Assembly: GCA_035079385.1 (NCBI GenBank)
Contig: JAVHKY010000054.1
Span: forward strand, 7,665,501 to 7,729,500
Length of the DNA: 64,000 nt
From: Aspidiotus rigidus
Taxonomy: Eukaryota > Arthropoda > Insecta > Hemiptera > Diaspididae
Direction of reading: 5' to 3'
Shown: positions 46,051-57,600 of the stretch, piece after piece
How positions within the stretch are numbered: the stretch's first letter is position 1
How the letters are laid out: each line of letters starts with the position of its first letter
The notes under the pieces: model-generated
What the model was told of the DNA's origin: nothing
Databases searched by the model: none
Seen by the model: the letters and a program-made list of their open reading frames with translations, nothing else
Translations under genes and position numbers: made by a program

Positions 46051-47489
46051 GATTTACAAACACAAAAACAACTTGAATTCGATACACTTTAACATCAATT
46101 CATCTTACAATCTCCTAGTTCCCCGGTTTCTGTCTGAATCTGATTACAAATCTGCCGCACCAATTAATTATGATCACCTATAATACTAAGTCTTCTGAAC
46201 TTCGTTTATCAAATTTGATAATACGCGATTTTTGTATTTTTTGGCTTCTTGCTTAGGCGTACTCCGCTTATCAGTGCCATACAAAGTAAAGTCCGTCCGT
46301 TTCATGATGAAAGAATGCCGCGGCGCATAAACAAACCGCCTTAGTAGCTGACAACAATGTCCTTCATCTGTTTTCGTTTTTTTTTTTTTTTTTTTTTTTT
46401 TTTTTCAAATAACGCACATGCATTGTTGCAACATATGGCGATTTTGTTGCGGGTTGCATAAAAATTTTGTGGCATTTTTTCATGAAAAGGACTTTAGAAT
46501 CTCTGCCGTACAAAGTAGAGTGGACGTATCTGCAAATCATCAATCACGAGAAAAATCGTTTTCCTTCCAAACAATAGGAAAGCCAAGCTGAAAGTCGATG
46601 TCCTTCATCAATTTTCAAGAAATTCACTAGTTTTGTAATGAGATGTAGATAGGTCCAAATTTGGACCTATCTAGCTAAATGGAAAAATTTTAAAGTGTCA
46701 CCTTTGATTAGAACCAACATTATCTTATGCGCAATCTCACTCATATTTTTCTGAATAAAATGACAAGAAGACAAGAATAGAAATATTTATTTGCTAGAAT
46801 CTGTCATCCTAGTACATATTGTAGAAAAATTCATGTCAACTTTGAACAATAAAGCATTATGTTCATCAGTCATGACCATTGAGAACCAGCGAGAATAAAA
46901 ATTTTTGGTTTTGTGCATTCTTGTTGTTGATTGAGCGCAAAATACTCTCATCAGCTGATTGTTATTTCCAAGATTCTTACCCAGAGACCTTTCCTGCTGA
47001 TCATTATTTTGAAGCACGTTTCCAAGATAGGTCCATTCTACTTTGTGCGGCAGATCAGTCTTTTTCTCTTTGATTCGGACAAGATAGTTTTTTAAACAAC
47101 CTACGCCGAAAGCAATTTCTTTATAGGTACTTGAATTATTTTATTTTCCAAATTTCAAGTGTTTTATTATACAATTCACGGAATCTGTAAATCAATGGAG
47201 TCGTTCTTCAAACAAATAGGTCTTTGTCCAATCAGAATCATTGTTGCTCAGTTTTTTCGCCACGGGTTTGAGTGTTTTCGCCACTGTTTTCATGATTCTT
47301 ACAAATTTAGTCCAAATCCCCAATTAACCGTTAACATTTTTCGGCGGACTCTGTATTTGATAAACGACCTTAAGGTTGCCGGCCGGCTGGACGGCGGCCA
47401 TTTTTCCGAAAATACCCATCCCCCTCCCGATGGTTCTCTGTTAGGTTCCGGCGAGTGTACGGAAGTAGAGTGGAGGTTCCGAGGCCTCT
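46051..47489. other. Upstream of the Kelch gene: repeats, no gene
   Basis: Contains a 27-base T run at about 46379-46405. TGCCGTACAAAGTAGAGTGGAC (46506-46527) is near-inverted at GTCCATTCTACTTTGTGCGGCA (47029-47050). A diverged direct copy GTGCCATACAAAGTAAAGTCCG starts near 46276. This suggests an eroded inverted-repeat element. No coding region recognised. Confidence 0.5.
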
Positions 47490-48560
47490 GCGCGTAGGCT
47501 ATATTTTGGGCTAGTACAATAAGCTCTCAGTGCAATCCTGAGAGAAGTAAGGTGAGGACAGTCCTGTTGGCTAAGTTATAATTCGGGGAACCATAGTCTA
47601 ATTTTGAGTGGATGTGGCTTTTGTATAGTTTTGGAGAATTAATTTTTGGTTGCATCCTTCCGAGGTATGAGATATGAATTTTAAAATGTTGATAGCGCGT
47701 GTACATTTGGGTTTCAGGGTTTTCTAACATGTTGTAGGCCGAGAAATTTGCCGTAGCTTCGTGATGGAATTTCGAAGTTTTGTAAAATGAGGAGGAGGAT
47801 AGATGGAATGGAGCTTCTTTTTTTTTGAAAATAACTGAATATGTTTTGGAAGCAGAAAATTTGAATCCGGTTTTTGATGCCAATGTAGTAATTGAATTGA
47901 GGGTTTCCTGGAGGAGTCTGTGACCTCTCGGGGGGTTAGCGGAGCGGATGGAGATGTTATTACCGTCGACAAAAAGACGCTCTGTGAGTAAGTGAGAGGA
48001 GGGTCAACATGTGAGGTGATATCATTGATAGCTATTAAGAAAACTGAAACGCTACAAACTTCGCCTTAGAGGCCTCCGTTTTGGACCGTGAAGGGTGAAA
48101 AGGTTATGATTGTCATGGATTCTCACAAAAAGGGTTCTGTCGTTGGGAAAAGTTTTCAAGACATTTGGGAGATGGCCTCGGAGACCAATTTCGTAGAGTT
48201 TGGTAGAGATGAGGTCTCTCCAGACCCGAGAAAAGACTTCTTAGAGGTCGGAAAAGATGGAATGAAAGCAGGATTTGTTGGTGGTAACATTGTGGATTTA
48301 AGAGGGGTTGAGTAGTGTTTCATCCCTTTCTGAAACCATATTGGAAGGGGGAGGAAATATCGTTTGATTCTAAATACTACAAAAGTCTTTCGATAAGGAT
48401 TTTTTGGAATAATTTGGCGAGGACGCTGAAGGGGCTATAGGGCGGTATGAAACAAGCAGGAGGGGGTTCGCCATATTGGGTTTTAATATGGGGAGGATGA
48501 TAACTGTTTTCCAAAAAGGTGGAAAAGTGTTTTGTGAGAAAATGGAGTCAAATAAGTAAT
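47490..48560 (-). pseudogene. Jockey-like LINE reverse transcriptase, decayed
   Basis: Read leftwards, 48480-48420 gives SYRPIA, the Jockey RT motif. Around 48050-48000 it reads GLKGEVCSVSVFLIAINDIT-like sequence, and near 47970 LFVDGNNISI, where the catalytic F/Y-x-D-D has become VDG. Then 47883-47527 reads KTGFKFSASKTYSVIFKKK and LYKSHIHSKLDYGSPNY, the thumb region. Several frame breaks and stops separate these pieces. Confidence 0.82.
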
Positions 48561-49178
48561 AGAAAGATTTAGATATTATTATGTCTTTATCTCTTCCCCT
48601 TTCTAATTTCCTAAAACATACACAATCCTTACTTCCTATCAGTTACTTCCAAGAGGAGAAGAGAAAGTGCGTGAATAATTTTAAATTTATTCCTTTCGTT
48701 GGACGTCGCTTTCAAGAATAGGTTCATAATTATTATGAGATCGAGATATTTATGAGAAAAGGATGATTTGTCATATTGTCATATAAACATCACCTCGTCC
48801 AGTTTCGAATGATGTAAGCAACAAAAAGTACGACCGATTTTTCTCGTAGGTATTCCCAACTTGTTCAAACGAAAATTGACGTAAATATACAAGAAAGAAA
48901 ATAAGACTTAGGCCTACCTATTCAATAATTTATTGTAAATTTCCCAGGAGCGGAAGTGATTGCCGTCTAATACAAATGTTTTCGATCACGTAGCGAACCA
49001 TAATAATTAAATAAAACGCCAGACCCGCTACGTCTATGTACACGACAGAGACTAGAGATGGATAAAAATTGCTTACATGACTCGTTGTATTTTGTCTTTT
49101 GAAAACTTTTTGCGATTTCAGTAACTTCTCTGAATTACATTTTCTGATAATCATCGGTCGAACAGGCATCAACTTACA
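48561..49178. other. Sequence upstream of the 49.2 kb gene
   Basis: No gene recognised. It may contain the promoter of the two-exon gene; no TATA box or other element can be assigned with confidence. Confidence 0.35.
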
Positions 49179-50186
49179 ATGGATCCTCTTTCCATAGCTT
49201 ATGTGGTCTTTATTATAATCTGTGCCAGTATATTAGCCATCGACTTACTCGTACAGGTCGTTAGTCTCATAGGGGACGTACAAATAAAGAACGTTGAAGA
49301 AACTTTTATGGATGATCGCGGAAGGATCGTCGTCGAATGGCTCCAAAGAAAAGGTAATCAGAGGTGTTGTGAAGCCACTTTGCTGAAGACGATTACGTTA
49401 ATTTTTTTTTTAGTTACAAAAAATCGAAATTTGAGGGGGGCTCCTTCATTAAACCAAGGAGATCACAACACCCCTGCAGTACTGTACCACGTACATACCT
49501 ATGATGATTAGTTTAATCATACCTTTGTGTCCTCCTCATAAATATACTGAGAGATATTTCAGATTCTAAATTTTTAGCGTTTTCAATTTCAATGATCTTC
49601 ATCCGTGTTTTTGATGCTAGAATTATTATGTTTAACAGTGGATGAGGATAAAGCATTACCGTTGAGATTCGAAAGAGAGTACATCGATCTTATAAAACAA
49701 CAATGCAAGAAGTACCCGTCCAGAAAATTCAAATTCTTCAAGAAAAGCGACAGATTCACACCGGAGGAGCAAATCAATTATATCGGATTTAAGCACGGCT
49801 TACGTCGACATTTAATAAAACCTTTTAAGGCAGAAATGATTCGTTGTAACGAGCAGTACGCATTCACCGAAGCGGGTGATGGGAAATTTGCATATTTATT
49901 GCGGAAAAGCAAACTAGCCGCAAATTCTAAACAAATCGATGGGGAGATATTTAAACTGGTCGTGAGATTTCCATACATGGAACGCATTTCAAAAACGGAA
50001 GGCTTTGAAATTATGAAGAAAATTGTTGATGCAAAAAAACTTGAGTCGAAAAAGATACATTCGAAAGAGGAGAAAGAGGTGGAAGAGAATTCTTCGATGG
50101 AGAAATACAAAGAAAATAATATGCAGTCGTCAAATGTCCAATATCGATATGTCAATGATTTCGCTGAACCGATCGCCGCCTATTAG
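49179..50186 (+). CDS. Small membrane-anchored protein, two exons, family not recognised
   Basis: Exon 1 is 49179-49353, exon 2 49639-50186; the GT-AG intron of 285 nt splits a codon in phase 1 and gives 240 residues ending in TAG. Residues 5-31 form one strong hydrophobic segment (LSIAYVVFIIICASILAIDL), so an N-terminal signal anchor is likely. The rest is basic and charged (YPSRKFKFFKKSDRF, GLRRHLIKPFKAEMIRCNEQ) and ends in a Glu/Lys-rich tail. The domain is unknown to me. Because the frame resumes cleanly over the splice, I take it as a real gene. Without splicing, the exon 1 frame runs on into the intron to a stop at 49509-49511. Confidence 0.68.
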
Positions 50187-50415
50187 AGAAGATAATAAAT
50201 TTCGGAGAGTCGTGAAAGTACCCATTACTCGGAAATCACGTATGCTATTTTCTTATTTAAGTATTTATTCATTTATTTACATCATATTCTTTTAGTTATT
50301 ACTTTATTTCTGCAATTTGTTTGGTATGTAAGCATTTCACTCGTAACACACGTCTGAGGCCCGTGTGACGATGCCGGAAAACTTTATATTGAGGGAAAGG
50401 AAACCAAGTCTGGTT

Positions 50416-50485
50416 AATATGAAGGAAAAGAGTACGGTTTTACGTAGACACGTGTCTACGTAAAACCGTACTCTTTTCCTTCGTA
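50416..50485. repeat. Near-perfect 70 bp palindrome
   Basis: GAAGGAAAAGAGTACGGTTT at 50420 continues through TACGTAGACAC to the centre at 50450/50451, and is mirrored exactly to 50481. With one mismatch, symmetry extends to 50416-50485. A 12-base direct repeat TCTGGTTAATAT lies at 50408-50419 and again at about 50527-50538. Confidence 0.95.
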
Positions 50486-50539
50486 TAATGACGCGCAACG
50501 ACGGCCATATAACCGTTGATTTTATTCTGGTTAATATAG

Positions 50540-52460
50540 TTGCTGTTCTGTATCTAGGAGAACGAAATTCTTGTTTTTGATTAATTGATTAGCAATAAAA
50601 GAACTATAATCTCCTTCGTTTATGATTTCTAATTAGAAAAATTTAAATAATTCGTATTTGCTCCAAACCACATTCCCTTACACATCTTTCTGATGAAACG
50701 ATCACCGCAAGTTGCGAGCTCTAAGGAATCGAAGAAAAAATATATTTGTTTTATTCAAATTATCACATACCTACTGGACCCACGAAACAAAAAATGAGCT
50801 AGGAAAATTAGACAGGCCATTCTTACTAAATATTATTCATATGTAACCCTATGTATTTTCCGGCAAAGTGTGCCTTATCCATCACAAAAAACAATCAATC
50901 GTACTCAAGTCAGTTTCGATCTCGACACATTTTGTTATTGGGTCAACTCCACTTTTCCATTGAATTTCATGTGAAAGATGTTTAAAACTCTTCGAACAGG
51001 TACGTGCAATTTGCTCCGGTTCGGCGTACCTAACTCGCGGTCACGCGTGTCTTAGCATAGATTTAACGTATGGTCGGGTTTTGACCAGATATTTATCTGC
51101 TCTCTCATCTTGTGCCCTGGTTGTCATACTTGTAGAACTTCCTGGTCATCTCTCTTTAACCATATAATTATGTAGTGTCGAGTCCCCCCCCCCCCCTATC
51201 ACTCAATAGCAACCTGATGGCTACAGGTTAGGCGAAGATCTCAATTTCTCTGCAGTGCAGTGTCCACTTATTTCCCTAGTTGATTAGCCGGTGCCAATCA
51301 CCACGGAAGTTCCACAATAAGGGTTTCTGATGACGCCTCGTCCCTACCTTTATGGTTTTTGACTTCGTGGGTCCTGCCATCACAGGAGGAAACTTAGCTC
51401 CAGAGAGCTAGTAATCACAAAAATCCATCTTCATCGATACCATAATAAGTCTTTATTGTATACCCAATTAAGCTGGAGCCAATCGAATCCTCATTTCTCT
51501 ACACTAAAGGCTCGTAACTAGCGATTTTTCTGGGTGGGGCAAGAGAGGAGCAAGAATTAAATGATATACATTGAATCATCGGCTGCAGTCTGTGATGTGT
51601 ACACTAGAAGCACGTAGACCAGGGATTATAAATTATCGTGCAAGAGACAAACCGACGTGAGACTTGTGATACAGCATCCTCATTTGGTAAAATAATTTTA
51701 GGCAACACTGGTCAAAAGAGGTTGACTCTATTCAAAATACGAATAGTGTACGAATAAACCTTATGTAGTTCCGATAGGTTGAGGGGGAAAGGGTGAGGAA
51801 GACTCACCCGTACCAATGAAAGAACTAGATCCCTTTCAACGGTCACTCCTACACCAGCTAGCTCAGATGGCGGTAGAACCTGATGGGACTCTTAAACGGA
51901 CGGAGTAAGATCTCACATAGGAAAACGCATACTGTCGTCGATTCTGAGAACTGGCCTTACACATATCAAAAAAATAGAAATAACTGAATGGAAAACCGAG
52001 ACTCTTTGTTAGGGTAGAAATGGGCGTTCTCATCTATACTAACGATGTCCTGTAGGGGGAGTAATTCGGAATACCTCTAGAACTGACTGTTCAGGTCAAA
52101 CACCAACCAATAAGAAGGCCGAATGGATCAAATAAAAATAATTTAGACAGCCGAAAGTGAAAACCATTATAGATGAGGCTTATGAACGTCAGCATAAGCG
52201 CCATACTAAATCCCTACCTGATCCACAGGTAGTCACCAAGCTGACAAATGAGCAGGCAAAGTGAGCAAAAGCCCAGGGAAAAAGGAACTGCAGCAAGCAG
52301 CAGTATTATATGTCGTCCCTGGAAAGTCTGTCTATGTTGAGAAACAATACAGCATTGATAACATGTACAAGAAAAAGACAGTATACACTTTGGAATACTG
52401 GAATAGCGTTCTTAACACGGCTGCGCCTTCAAGACACTCAAGAAGGGAGACAATACCGGA
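50540..52460. other. Non-coding stretch with possible old transposon debris
   Basis: No gene recognised. Around 52150-52550 two overlapping plus-strand frames read coding-like but carry stops (DEAYERQHKRHTKSLPDPQ); they may be a transposon relic, unassigned. Confidence 0.35.
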
Positions 52461-52466
52461 AACTTC

Positions 52467-52766
52467 TATCTATTCGCATGAGGACACAACTGTAGGTGCG
52501 CTAGAGTCGTGCCCGAAAAGGGGATTCGGCAAAAATTGCCATAAACCTGTATAAAACTAAAACGGGCTGTATCTTTGTCAATATTGAAAAATACAAAAAA
52601 GTAGTAAGAGCATTTTTTTATTATTTTCATTCATAGAATAACCTAAAAGAAGAAAAAATTAAGATTTCAACAATTTTCTGTAACATCCCCTTTTCAGGCA
52701 GCTTCCAAAAATGGCCACCACAGTTTTCATAGAGGGCGCCTACTTTGTGTCCTCATGCGAATAGTA
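52467..52766. mobile_element. ~300 bp MITE with CTATTCGCATGAGGACACAA ends
   Basis: CTATTCGCATGAGGACACAA at the left and TTGTGTCCTCATGCGAATAG at the right are exact inverted repeats. Pairing continues into 'GTAGG-GCGC'. No transposase inside. Confidence 0.8.
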
Positions 52767-52802
52767 AATACATTGAGCGCTTTTGCTCGTATAACGCAGC
52801 GC

Positions 52803-53030
52803 TATTTGCGAATAAAGGCAAAGGAGGCGCCCTCTAGGTTTACCATGACGGCAACTTGAGGAAGCTTGCAAAAAAAGTGATGAAATCCTCTGCATTTTTC
52901 ATGAAAAGCAATTTGAAACGGTGGAATTAGGTACGATTTTATTAGTATGTCGTCTTATGGTGGAAAACACCATGATCACTTTTTTCGCAGAACAAGTAGC
53001 GCTCCTAGCGGGACCTTTATCCGCAAATAT
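52803..53030. mobile_element. ~225 bp MITE with TATTTGCG-ATAAAGG ends
   Basis: CTATTTGCGAATAAAGGCAA...GGAGGCGC near 52803-52835 pairs with GCGCTCCTAGCGGGACCTTT-ATCCGCAAATA at 52997-53030. The ends resemble those of the neighbouring MITE (…TTCGCA / TGCGAAT…), so the two may be related. Confidence 0.65.
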
Positions 53031-53364
53031 GTAACAGTTTGGAATGATGATGTCGTGTCATGGCCATGATCGGGTTGTTCGGGTTGTTGATAAAGCACTA
53101 CTACACGAAAAAATAGACCGATTTCCTGCCTACGTCATAGTTAGGAATCAGTGTTGCCACGGTGGCTTAGGAGACTTTTGACTCCCATAAGAATAACACA
53201 GGGAGCAAAGATTGAAGTGTTACGATTTGGAAATAAGCCATTTCTTAATAACCAAAAGTACATGAACACGTTCTAGGAACCATCTAAATTGAAAATACTA
53301 ATTTTAACCTCAAGTTCACCGTGTGGTTTTTGTATATTTATTCCTAGATCTTTGCTCCCCGTGA

Positions 53365-53935
53365 GTAGTACAGGCGGGTCTTTGGTACACTTTCCCTATG
53401 ATAAAAATTCATTAAATTAACAAAAAATACACTCCAAAAAAAATTAATGCACAAACGTTTCCCAAAAACATTCAGACATTATTTTACTCGTTTCTCATAC
53501 TTTTCCAGAGAAAATCACCGATCTGGTATAAGAAAATGGACTTTTTAAAATTGTAAGTTTCTAGACTACATATTGGTTCTGACTTGTATTTCAGACTTTT
53601 TTCAGAGAAAATCGCCGATCTGGTATAAGAAAATAGACTTTTTTAAAATTATAATTTCCTAGACTGCATATTCATTCTGACTTGTATTTCAGACTTTTTT
53701 CAGAGAAAAATCACTGATCTGGTATAAGAAAATAGACTTTTTAAAATGATAATTTCAGACATTATTTTACTTGTTTCAATCAAAATGATTGATATTCAAC
53801 CTTTCTCTCTGTGTTTCTCATGTAGGAGTTGAGACCTAGGTACCTTTTAAAATCTTAATAAAAAGTGTTATTGAAAAGAAAGTATAAAACTTATAAGTAA
53901 ATCTAGTCTACAAATGTTTATCAACTTAGAAAAAT
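53365..53935 (+). repeat. Polinton-like terminal region, right fragment, with ~97 bp repeats
   Basis: Homologous to 14876-15728 in reverse. It contains a 97-98 bp unit repeated three times (starting about 53506, 53603 and 53701; core CGATCTGGTATAAGAAAATAGAC). A unique AT-rich leader follows into the first ORF at 53936. This is the outer end of the element on the side of the polymerase gene. Confidence 0.8.
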
Positions 53936-54220
53936 ATGAATACTTGTGAGAGCAGCTACCGAGACAATATCTATGAAGTTCATTTTGAAGAAAATCCTGA
54001 AGAGTATATGGAAGTTATAAGAGCAATCAAAAATGCGGAAATCTTATTCCTTGGTGGTAGTCCACTTTTTGATGATATTCGATTCTATGATCCACAACCT
54101 CAAACTGATCTAGGATATGAATCAGATATAGATGAACCTAATATGGAGATAGTCAATGAACCAGATATAGATGAACCAAATATAGATATAATAAATGAAC
54201 CAGATAATAGCTTACTATGA
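53936..54220 (+). CDS. Small acidic ORF of the Polinton-like element
   Basis: 94 residues, first ATG at 53936. The N-terminal 60 residues are mixed; the tail is a short acidic repeat, DIDEPN / NEPDIDEPNIDIINEP. It lies just inside the element end and faces the polymerase gene convergently. The left fragment at 14876-14950 keeps only the start of the same ORF, with small differences, which shows that it is a shared part of the element family. Function unknown; a short acidic protein could be a DNA mimic or regulator, but that is speculation. Confidence 0.6.
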   Translation: MNTCESSYRDNIYEVHFEENPEEYMEVIRAIKNAEILFLGGSPLFDDIRFYDPQPQTDLGYESDIDEPNMEIVNEPDIDEPNIDIINEPDNSLL

Positions 54221-54361
54221 GCTAGCACATCTTGTGATAACTTGAGAAATAAGGGAACAGAAAATAAATCTAATCAGGGAACAGAAAATAAATAAATACC
54301 CAATTATTTTTTTAACTAGAAATATCAATCAACCTTTTTATACTTATATAAATAATCAAAA

Positions 54362-54529
54362 ATGGAAAATCAGAACAGCATGCAAGATAATTATAATGAC
54401 TATGAAGAAGAATATGAAAAATTTACTCAAAAATGTAAGGATAGAACAAGGGAGAGAATGAGAGAAAGAGATAGAATAAAGATAGATAGACCTATTGATA
54501 ACTATGATAAATCACCTACCTATATTTAA
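54362..54529 (+). CDS. 55-residue charged ORF of the Polinton-like element
   Basis: ATG at 54362, stop TAA ending 54529. Sequence begins with an acidic part (YNDYEEEYEKF) and continues with an Arg-rich segment (RTRERMRERDR). Base composition matches the element. It has no recognised domain and may not be translated. Confidence 0.35.
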   Translation: MENQNSMQDNYNDYEEEYEKFTQKCKDRTRERMRERDRIKIDRPIDNYDKSPTYI

Positions 54530-54653
54530 TTTTCAATAATTTCATTTTTAGTACCCATATGGTATAGTATCATAATTAGGTATAAGATTACTCTTTTATC
54601 ATACTCAAATTTAAACTTTTTGGTCTCTACTATATTTACTAAATTTTTAGTTT

Positions 54654-57600
54654 TTATGTCTCTATGTATTCTATTGTACCGTAAGTCAAGTCTACAGAAG
54701 TCTGTTCAAGCTTATTCATATTTTCCTTAATTAGCTTTATCATTGTATTACCATTCAATTTTTCTAAATTTTGATAGTTCAATGTAAAACCTTTTATTTT
54801 AGTCACATTTTTACCCAAATTAGTTTTATAATAATAACTTTTAGGACCTGTTGATGCCCACAACTTGATATATTCATCCTTTTTGAGCTCATCTGTCCAT
54901 TCTCCTAGCATATCACCAGTTTTGATAGTATTTAAACCATTATCAAAATAAACTATAGAATCTGTATCACAATAAATCACAGCTTCACCTAATTCATTTA
55001 ATTTTTCATCTAGCATTTGCTGTTGTAAATAAAGCTATATAAATATTAGTACTAGTATTATTTTGAACATAATAATCCTTAAATTTATAACTCATTTGTA
55101 CTGTCTCTTCTGTTAGATAATCTACATTTATATCAATTAATCTATCATCCAGTAAAACTTCATATTAAAACCTTTGCACACTAGTCACATACTCTGTTTG
55201 ACTCATATTTTGTCTCTGACCAAACTTTCCCCACAAACTATTTAAACATATTTTTGCTACAGCTCTTCTACCAGGATTTACTTTAATTTTTTGAGGATCC
55301 AAGTCAATACCCATTTTTTCCTTTATATCCTGTATATATTCCTCATTTGAATTATAATTATGAGGACTAGATTCTAGTTTAATCTTCATAAAATTTTTTA
55401 CATATTTTTTAAATAAATTTTTTCTTTTCTCTGGAAAATCCCAGACTTCATAAATTTGTTGAATTTTATATCCTTTTTTGATTGCTTTATTAACTTCAAT
55501 AGTTGACCATGTTCCTGTTATCATTCTTTCATTATCAGTATGAGGACATTTACTTATTTTCTTTTCAGCACATTTTAAGCACAATGGGAATAATAATTTT
55601 TCATTTTTATCCATTTTAACCTTAACAGGTACCTAATACAGGATGATACAAGTTCTTTGGAGGTAGAATTTTACATTTTATTATTCCAAACCAGTTCTTA
55701 TCATGACGCTCTGGTTCAATAAGTTTTTCAGGATGACCAATAGGATAATATAGTCATAATATTGAACAGTTGGGTACAAACTACAAACATCTATATATTT
55801 AATTTTCCTATTCTTTGTAGATTTTGTCCACAATTTAAATGTATTAGTTCTTCCTCCAAAGAATGCATCTCTTGGTTTCAAAGGTTCAATTATCTCTGGT
55901 TTTATAGTAGTTTTATACTCGGATGATTTAGTCCATTTACATTCCCACATCTCTACTAAATTATATCCAGCTTCCTTTATTCTGTTACTTCTCTCTGTTG
56001 TTTTTTCATACAAATCACCCATTTCTTCCTGATTCACATTATTTATTCTATCCTCACTATAACACTTTTGACAACCATGCCAGAAACATCCGTGATATTG
56101 GTATACAGTGTTAGTTTTCTTATCAAAACCATCAACTTTTGCTCCACAGATCATTTGCTCACCACCATTCAAAGCGTGTTTTATATTAGGATTTTCAAGA
56201 CTATTTAACCAACTTATAGACTGTCTCGAATATTTTTCTTCTATCGGCTCATTCACAACAGCTATAGTATCTTTCCATAGGTATATATTTAGATCTATAG
56301 ATAGCCATACAGACACTAGCAATTGTCAAATATTGGAAAGGATCTATATTAGCTATTTCTAAAAATTCTTCCCTAAATTTTAAACAACCTTTTCTTAAAA
56401 TATCAACATCTGATCTACAATATTCTATAATTTCTTTCTTCATATCAAAAATATAATTTTCTTGAACTCTTTGTAAATACCATTCTAAGAATTTTTTCCT
56501 ACTTTCAGGTTTCATCTGATTATAACAATAGTACTCTTTTGCAGGGATTGATCCAACATAATTTTCATTTTCTTTAGTATTAAATAAATGTGGAAAGTAC
56601 CCTTTTTTCAATTCAGTTAAACCAAATGTTTTTGGAAAATCACTTAGGGGTCCATTAATGAAATTACTACTGTCAATGATTTTCAAATTTATTCTTGATA
56701 GTTCTAAAAGCATAAGTTTTGTTCCATTATAAATTGTATAAGGCTTAAGAGTATTTTCAACACAATATTTCAAAATGAACTGAGAATCATAACCTTTTGC
56801 ATAATGAGCTATACACGTATAATCTCTATGTTCTTTTGATAGGTACCTATCAACCATTTACAAAATTCGTCGTTTGTTTTAAATTTATATTCATTACCTT
56901 TAAAATCATGAGCAATCACTAAATTAGGTATATGAGTTTCTGTCTCCTGTTGGGCTTCATAATCAAAGAATATATAATTTTCAGTGTATAAGTACAGTTA
57001 GGCAATTTTTTCTCTTCTTCTTCTCCAAAAATTTCATTTGCAAAAGGAAATGGATTTAGTCTATTTTGTAATTCTTGTTTACTCATCTTACTAAAACCTT
57101 TTATTTTTTCTGCTTTGGCTTTATTTCTCAATTCAATCAAATTATAGTCTTTTATAGGTTTAACAAACTGTTCATGATTACCTCTACAGAGGCAAACTTC
57201 TCTTTTACATTTACCACCTTTTTGTCTTTTCCACTGCATATAACATTTATGAGTTTTTGTTTCAACTACTTTCCAACAATTTCTACATTCTTCAAAACCA
57301 CATTTATGGGGTTCAGTAGCAAACAATCTCAGGGTACTATTATAGTTGATCTTATCTTCAAATATTTTATCTCTTTAACAGATTTTATTACACTCTAAAC
57401 ACTTGAATATAGTATATTACAAACAGTTTCAAGACCATCAAAACTATTTTTGTGATTTTCAAGACACTCTTGATTAAAACAATATCTATTACAATCTTTG
57501 CAGAAGATTTTCTTCTTTGAGTCAACTACATGCTCTTTCTGAAGACATAATCTACAATTTATTACCCTGTCAATGCATCTATGTTTATCTTTATGTTCAT

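Noticed and set aside
50420..50481. Transcription terminator hairpin
   Set aside because: A perfect 62 bp spacerless palindrome without T-run is not a bacterial-type terminator, and the window is eukaryotic.
52261..52554. Gene at 52.3 kb
   Set aside because: Two overlapping frames look vaguely coding but have no domain, start context or splice structure; listed only as possible transposon debris.
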